Shown here: positions 7,188-10,503 of the stretch, piece by piece | How the letters are laid out: each line of letters begins with the position of its first letter | How positions within the stretch are numbered: position 1 is the stretch's first letter | Source of the DNA: Syntrophomonadaceae bacterium | GTDB lineage: Bacteria; Bacillota; Dethiobacteria; DTU022; UBA8154 | Assembly: GCA_007122565.1 (NCBI GenBank) | Contig: SKTJ01000118.1 | Location: forward strand, 1 to 10,503 | Direction: 5' to 3' | DNA length: 10,503 nt | Translations under genes and position numbers: made by a program | Notes under the pieces: generated by a model | Seen by the model: only the letters and a program-made list of their open reading frames with translations | Told to the model about the DNA's origin: nothing | The model's database searches: none

Positions 7188-7949
7188 TTACTGTTCCTTA
7201 CCGGTTACCGCAGACACGTTGTTTCTTTTCCAAAAGAAAAATGCGAGGGCAGTCAGAATAAAGAGCAGGGTTGCAATTTGGGCCGGGGTTAAAAACCATA
7301 AAACGGGTTCGCTGACCCGGAAGAATTCCACAATAAAACGGTAAATACCATAAAAAATGAAAAAGAACAATAAGGTATAACCTTCAAAAAAGCTGTATTT
7401 GCCCATATACCGCAGCAACACAAAGATAACCAACCCGGCAAGGACGCCATAAAGCTGGGTGGGATGACGTGGCAATCCGTCCACCAGGGAAAAGGCAACC
7501 CCCCAGGGTAGAGTGGTTACATGACCGTAACAGCATCCGTTCAAAAAGCATCCAATACGCGTAATGCCATAACCGAGGGCAATAAAAGGTACAATAAAAT
7601 CAATTAACTTAAGCGCAGAAATCTTACGATAATAACAATGGACAGCCAAACCCAGCAAAACAGCGATCAGGCCACCATAGAAGGTAAGGCCTGTCTCCCG
7701 TGCAACCAGGGTTCTTAACAGGGGTTCACTTCTATATATTTCCCAGTTAAGGAAAATATAGGTAATCCGGGAACCAAAAACAGTAAGGATAATACTGATA
7801 ATAAAAGCCTCGTAAATATAATCCGGGTTAAAACCTTTGCGTGGCGCCTCTCTTAAGATTAAAAACAATCCAAATACAAACGCGAGTAGCAACATCACCC
7901 CGTAAGAATAAAGGGGAAAACCGCCTATTTCAATCAGCACAGAACGCAT
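7188..7949 (-). CDS. lgt: Phosphatidylglycerol:prolipoprotein diacylglyceryl transferase
   Basis: Lgt moves the diacylglyceryl group of phosphatidylglycerol onto the lipobox cysteine of prolipoproteins at the outer face of the cytoplasmic membrane, the first step of lipoprotein maturation. The 253 residues form about seven hydrophobic segments. Family motifs are seen in order: YSYGVML at 14-20, GLTFYGGL at 87-94, the signature RIGCFLNGCCYG at 131-142, RHPTQLYG at 161-168, and YRFIVEFFR at 203-211, whose R204 matches the essential C-terminal arginine of the E. coli enzyme. The GCFLNGCC version with three cysteines is the form common in Firmicutes and related anaerobes, where E. coli has GNFINGE. 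The ATG at 7947-7949 has GGAGGT five bases upstream. The length is normal and the gene looks intact. It lies 164 bases after rnhA, with two tandem arrays in between, and may be transcribed from rnhA or from an unseen promoter. Confidence 0.95.
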   Translation of the reverse strand: MRSVLIEIGGFPLYSYGVMLLLAFVFGLFLILREAPRKGFNPDYIYEAFIISIILTVFGSRITYIFLNWEIYRSEPLLRTLVARETGLTFYGGLIAVLLGLAVHCYYRKISALKLIDFIVPFIALGYGITRIGCFLNGCCYGHVTTLPWGVAFSLVDGLPRHPTQLYGVLAGLVIFVLLRYMGKYSFFEGYTLLFFFIFYGIYRFIVEFFRVSEPVLWFLTPAQIATLLFILTALAFFFWKRNNVSAVTGKEQ

Positions 7950-7973
7950 CTTTAACCTCCAATCTTAAAAACA

Positions 7974-8008
7974 GTCGAATGTCCAATGTCAAAAGTCGAA
8001 AGTCGAAA
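7974..8008. repeat. Heptamer tandem array, 5 copies, upstream of lgt
   Basis: Five copies of a 7-bp unit (plus strand gtcgaaa/gtccaat type, first three bases gtc invariant) lie end to end, ending 25 bases before the lgt start. The array is less uniform than the one at 8063, which suggests that it is older. It includes a TTGACA on the minus strand by chance of the unit sequence. Confidence 0.85.
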
Positions 8009-8062
8009 AAAACAATCCGGGCTAAGCAACCGACTCGTATTTTCATTTTCTCCTGCTCTAGG

Positions 8063-8118
8063 TCTTGCTTCTTGCTTCTTGTATCTTGCCTCTTGAATCT
8101 TGCCTCTTGAATCTTACC
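8063..8118. repeat. Heptamer tandem array, 7-8 copies, overlapping the rnhA stop
   Basis: Seven exact-phase copies of tcttgNN (plus strand; last two bases ct, ct, ta, cc, aa, cc, aa) are followed by an eighth, degenerate copy, tcttacc. The rnhA stop codon (TAA on the minus strand, 8114-8116) lies inside the eighth copy. The alternation cc, aa, cc, aa near the gene points to a recent duplication of a 14-bp pair. Confidence 0.92.
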
Positions 8119-8548
8119 CGTCAATCGCTTGCCTGGCCAGGGCATCGCAGCGGTTGTTACGTTCATCAGTGCTGTGTCCGGCTACCTTATGCCACTTAAC
8201 GTCGTGTTGCCGGCTTAACAGTAAAAGTTCCTGCCATAGATCCTGGTTTCCCACCGCTCCCCCTGCCTTTGTTTTCCAGCCATTGCGCTGCCAGCGTAAG
8301 AGCCACCCCTGGTTAAACGCATTAACCAGGTACGCGCTGTCCGAATAAAGCCTCACCCGGCAGGGTTCCTGCAGGCATCTTAAACCCTCAATGGCGGCTG
8401 TAAGCTCCATCCGCTGGTTTGTTGTATCCGGGGCACGGCCGCAGATCTCCTTCTGCCGCTCTCCGTAGATTAGCAGCGCCGCCCATCCGCCGGGCCCGGG
8501 ATTCCCCCGGCAGGCCCCGTCAGTATAGATAATAACATCTTTCTTCAT
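8114..8548 (-). CDS. rnhA: Ribonuclease HI
   Basis: RNase HI cuts the RNA strand of RNA-DNA hybrids such as R-loops and primers, using two metal ions. In the 144-residue form starting at 8546-8548, the four acidic catalytic residues fall almost exactly at their E. coli positions: D10 (YTDGACRGNPGPGG), E48 (MEL), D70 (YSDSAYLV) and D135 (RCDALA; 134 in E. coli). The catalytic-loop histidine is at 125 (AGHSTDERNN). The tryptophan- and base-rich handle is present at about 82-94. The frame stays open to an ATG at 8578, but that start has no ribosome site, while GGGGAGAGG lies 10 bases before the chosen ATG; the residue numbering also supports it. The C-terminus stops soon after the last catalytic helix, about 11 residues shorter than in E. 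coli, and the stop codon lies inside a heptamer array. The gene follows a strong terminator, so it should have its own weak promoter, which I could not define. Confidence 0.95.
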   Translation of the reverse strand: MKKDVIIYTDGACRGNPGPGGWAALLIYGERQKEICGRAPDTTNQRMELTAAIEGLRCLQEPCRVRLYSDSAYLVNAFNQGWLLRWQRNGWKTKAGGAVGNQDLWQELLLLSRQHDVKWHKVAGHSTDERNNRCDALARQAIDG

Positions 8549-8590
8549 ATCAGGTAAACCTCTCCCCATTCTATTCATTTACACGTTATT

Positions 8591-8630
8591 CAAAAATTCA
8601 TCCCCGCAAGCGATTGCCTGCGGGGTGAAT
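8591..8630 (-). terminator. Intrinsic terminator after UPF0182 gene
   Basis: On the minus strand, ATTCACCCCGCA pairs with TGCGGGG-A-TGAAT: 12 base pairs with one bulged base and a 10-base loop. The 3' arm runs directly into TTTTT (8592-8596). It starts 57 bases after the stop of the UPF0182 gene. This is the clearest terminator in the window. Confidence 0.9.
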
Positions 8631-8687
8631 GGTTAACTGTCGTTTAAGCGCATTTTCGGTATCAGCAATGATAGTTTTTGTTTCGTG

Positions 8688-10503
8688 TTAATCTGCCGGT
8701 ACGGCTTCGGTGCCTCTGATCAGGTCGGTCAGCACTCTTTCCAACTCATCCAGGGTTCGGCCGTAGCCGGCCCAATCACCGGCGCGCTGTTTCGCCTGGG
8801 CTTCCACAAAGAGCTCCTGGGCACGGTTGGCCAGTTCCTGCACCGTCTCGGGAACCACTACTTGCGGCGGCGGGTCCCCCGGTTCCGGGTCTGCAGGCCT
8901 TTCCTCGTCCTCATCCGGTGGCGGTGCTATGGGTACAACTTCCCGTGCTCCGAAAAGGCTGATTAACGCTTCCTCCAGCGTGGGCTCCATTACCACCGTC
9001 TCCCCAAAACCGGCGATCACACGTACCAGTTCGGGCAGTTCACTCTGTTCCGCCTGCAGGAAAACGGGCTCCACGTAAAGGATCGCGCCATTGATGGGCA
9101 GGACCAGCAAGTTGCCCCGGATCGCCCGGGAACCGCGCTGGTCCCAGAGGGTGAGCTGCTGGGAAATGAGCGGATTCTGATCAATGCGCGTTTCGATCTG
9201 CATGGGGCCGAAGATTACCCGATCCTTGGGGAAGAGATAAACGAGGATCTCACCGTAATTATCCCCGTCACTGCGTCCGGCCATCCAGGCGATCATGTTG
9301 TCCCGCCGTGCCGGGGTAAAGGGTTGCATCAGCACAAATTCCGGCTCCGCCTCACCAGGCAGCTGTAATATGGTGTAATAGGGTTCCAGCGGCTGGGTGG
9401 TTCCGAAATACTTTTCGCTGGGTACCTGCCACATATCCTCACGGTTGTAAAAGACCACCGGATCCTCCATATGATAGGTTAAATAAATCTGGGCCTGCAC
9501 AGCAAAGTAGGTCTCCGGGTAGCGGATATGCCCTTTCAATTCCCCTGGCATTTCCGCGAAGGATTTAAAGAGGCCGGGGAAAATTTGTCCATATGTGGTA
9601 ATCAGCGGGTCAGTGGGGTCAACAACATAAAAATCCACATCGCCATGGTAGGCATCCACAACCACCTTTACGGGGTTACGCATATAATTGACCCCCCCTG
9701 TGGGCTGGGCATAAGGAAAGCGATTAGTGGTGGTATAAGCATCAATGATCCATTGCAGGCGCCCATCGGCGAGCACCAGGTAGGGATCCCGGTCATAGCT
9801 GAGAAAAGGAGCGATGCGGGAGACCCGGTTCCTGATACTGCGATTGAACATAATCCGGCTTTCCGGGTGAATTTCCCCTGATATGAGAATACGGTAATCG
9901 GAAAACTTAAAGGCAAACAAAAGACGCTGCACGAAACTCTTCAGTTGAATGCCCCCATCTCCCTCATAATGGGTAAAAACATTCGCATCCCCCATGGGGT
10001 AGTTCAACTCGGGAGTACTCGTGTTCACGATCACAAAGTCTGAACTGATCTCGCCGTAATAAATTTCCGGCCGCTCCACCACAAGCCCTGCTTCAGTAAC
10101 AACAGGCACATCGCCGATCACAAAATCGGGCAGGCCCTGCGCTGTCACCGTGGCCACCGGACTCATGGCCAGGCCGTAACCATGCGTATACTGAAGGCGC
10201 AGGTTTGTCCAGGTCTGGGCCTGGGAGGGGAGGTTATTTGTATTCAGTTCCCGCGCCGCGAGCATCACTTGCCTGTACTCATCACCCAGGTAATAGCGAT
10301 CCGTATCCACATCCACAAATTCGTAGTAAGGACGAATTCCCTGCAACTGGTTATAGGTCTGGCGCAACGGGCGGTAATCCCAGAGGCGCACGTTATCTAT
10401 GGTCCCGGCGGCTTCATCCAGGGCCTCAAAACTAATTTGGGGCAATACGGGATAATCTTCCGTGCGCACCCGGTCCAGTGCAAAAGCCTGTAGCGTCATA
10501 TCA
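8688..10503 (-). CDS. UPF0182 (COG1615) family membrane protein, C-terminal two thirds
   Basis: About 605 residues are visible. The frame is still open at the window edge, so the first Met at 10497-10499 is internal. The family has roughly 900-1000 residues, with about seven membrane helices at the N-terminus followed by a large extracytoplasmic domain. Only that soluble part is seen here. Family-typical stretches include QTWTNLRLQYTHGYG, FDVI-like DFVIGDVPV, EIYYGE, YPMGDANVFTHYEGDGG, LLFAFKFSDYRILISG, NPVKVVVDAYHGDVDFYV, HIRYPETYFAVQA, WQVPSE, and EPYYTILQLPGE. From about residue 521 of this part, a proline- and acid-rich linker (PPPDEDEERP, DPEPGDPPP) leads into a C-terminal helical segment (about 551-598), as is common in this family. 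The function is unknown. It ends at a strong terminator, so it is not cotranscribed with rnhA. Confidence 0.93.
   Translation of the reverse strand, partial: DMTLQAFALDRVRTEDYPVLPQISFEALDEAAGTIDNVRLWDYRPLRQTYNQLQGIRPYYEFVDVDTDRYYLGDEYRQVMLAARELNTNNLPSQAQTWTNLRLQYTHGYGLAMSPVATVTAQGLPDFVIGDVPVVTEAGLVVERPEIYYGEISSDFVIVNTSTPELNYPMGDANVFTHYEGDGGIQLKSFVQRLLFAFKFSDYRILISGEIHPESRIMFNRSIRNRVSRIAPFLSYDRDPYLVLADGRLQWIIDAYTTTNRFPYAQPTGGVNYMRNPVKVVVDAYHGDVDFYVVDPTDPLITTYGQIFPGLFKSFAEMPGELKGHIRYPETYFAVQAQIYLTYHMEDPVVFYNREDMWQVPSEKYFGTTQPLEPYYTILQLPGEAEPEFVLMQPFTPARRDNMIAWMAGRSDGDNYGEILVYLFPKDRVIFGPMQIETRIDQNPLISQQLTLWDQRGSRAIRGNLLVLPINGAILYVEPVFLQAEQSELPELVRVIAGFGETVVMEPTLEEALISLFGAREVVPIAPPPDEDEERPADPEPGDPPPQVVVPETVQELANRAQELFVEAQAKQRAGDWAGYGRTLDELERVLTDLIRGTEAVPAD

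Noticed and set aside
7963..7991. TTGACA plus TTTAAG as an lgt promoter formed by the tandem array
   Set aside because: The TTGACA with a 17-base spacer is real, but the transcript would start inside the ribosome site of lgt, leaving no usable leader. The -10 box is also poor.
7974..8118. CRISPR array
   Set aside because: The units are 7 bases with no spacers between them, and no cas genes are seen.
7930..8166. A 78-residue minus-strand open frame spanning both heptamer arrays
   Set aside because: It overlaps the ends of rnhA and lgt, and its middle (RFKRQDTRSKKQD style) is just the heptamer read as a 7-residue periodic peptide. No ribosome site or family resemblance.
8549..8578. Upstream ATG for rnhA (154 residues)
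   Set aside because: It has no ribosome site, and the shorter form puts the catalytic residues at D10, E48 and D70 as in E. coli.

Overview
All eight genes in this window lie on the minus strand, so the map reads from high to low coordinates. The gene set is an anchored parvulin-type foldase, a prolipoprotein diacylglyceryl transferase with the GCFLNGCC-type signature, a UPF0182 membrane protein, ComEC, and a very large 2-hydroxyacyl-CoA dehydratase activase fusion. With purine-rich Shine-Dalgarno sites and sigma-A-like promoters, this suggests an anaerobic Firmicute of the Clostridia type. The genus cannot be told from the sequence. The activase fusion is the strongest sign of strict anaerobiosis, because its relatives carry oxygen-sensitive iron-sulfur clusters.

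Layout in the direction of transcription: (1) 10503-8688, a UPF0182 membrane protein whose N-terminal membrane part lies outside the window, closed by a strong intrinsic terminator at 8591-8630. (2) 8548-8114, ribonuclease HI (rnhA), whose stop codon sits inside a 7-bp tandem array. (3) 7949-7188, lgt, with one 7-bp array before it and another 3 bases after its stop. (4) A near-consensus promoter at 7046-7074 drives a 1448-residue double-activase/dehydratase-like fusion (6985-2639). A 76-residue membrane protein follows 19 bases later (2619-2389), and a stem-loop at 2322-2361 closes this two-gene unit. (5) A second promoter at 2231-2259 drives a membrane-anchored peptidyl-prolyl isomerase (2102-1170). 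(6) After a 306-base gap that carries an 8-bp tandem array, comEC starts at 863 and runs off the window.

Most of these are housekeeping genes with no single shared pathway. Lgt and the foldase both serve the cell envelope. RnhA removes RNA from RNA-DNA hybrids. ComEC is the DNA-uptake channel. The activase fusion plus its small membrane neighbour form a separate, probably redox-related unit of unknown substrate.

Two things stand out. First, four short tandem arrays of unrelated sequence but nearly the same period (7, 7, 7 and 8 bp) sit in the gaps. Three of them begin within 0-15 bases after a stop codon, and only in gaps that lack a recognisable intrinsic terminator. Second, the activase fusion carries two complete ATPase domains, each keeping the two cluster-ligand cysteines at the classical spacing, plus a dehydratase-like part, all in one chain.
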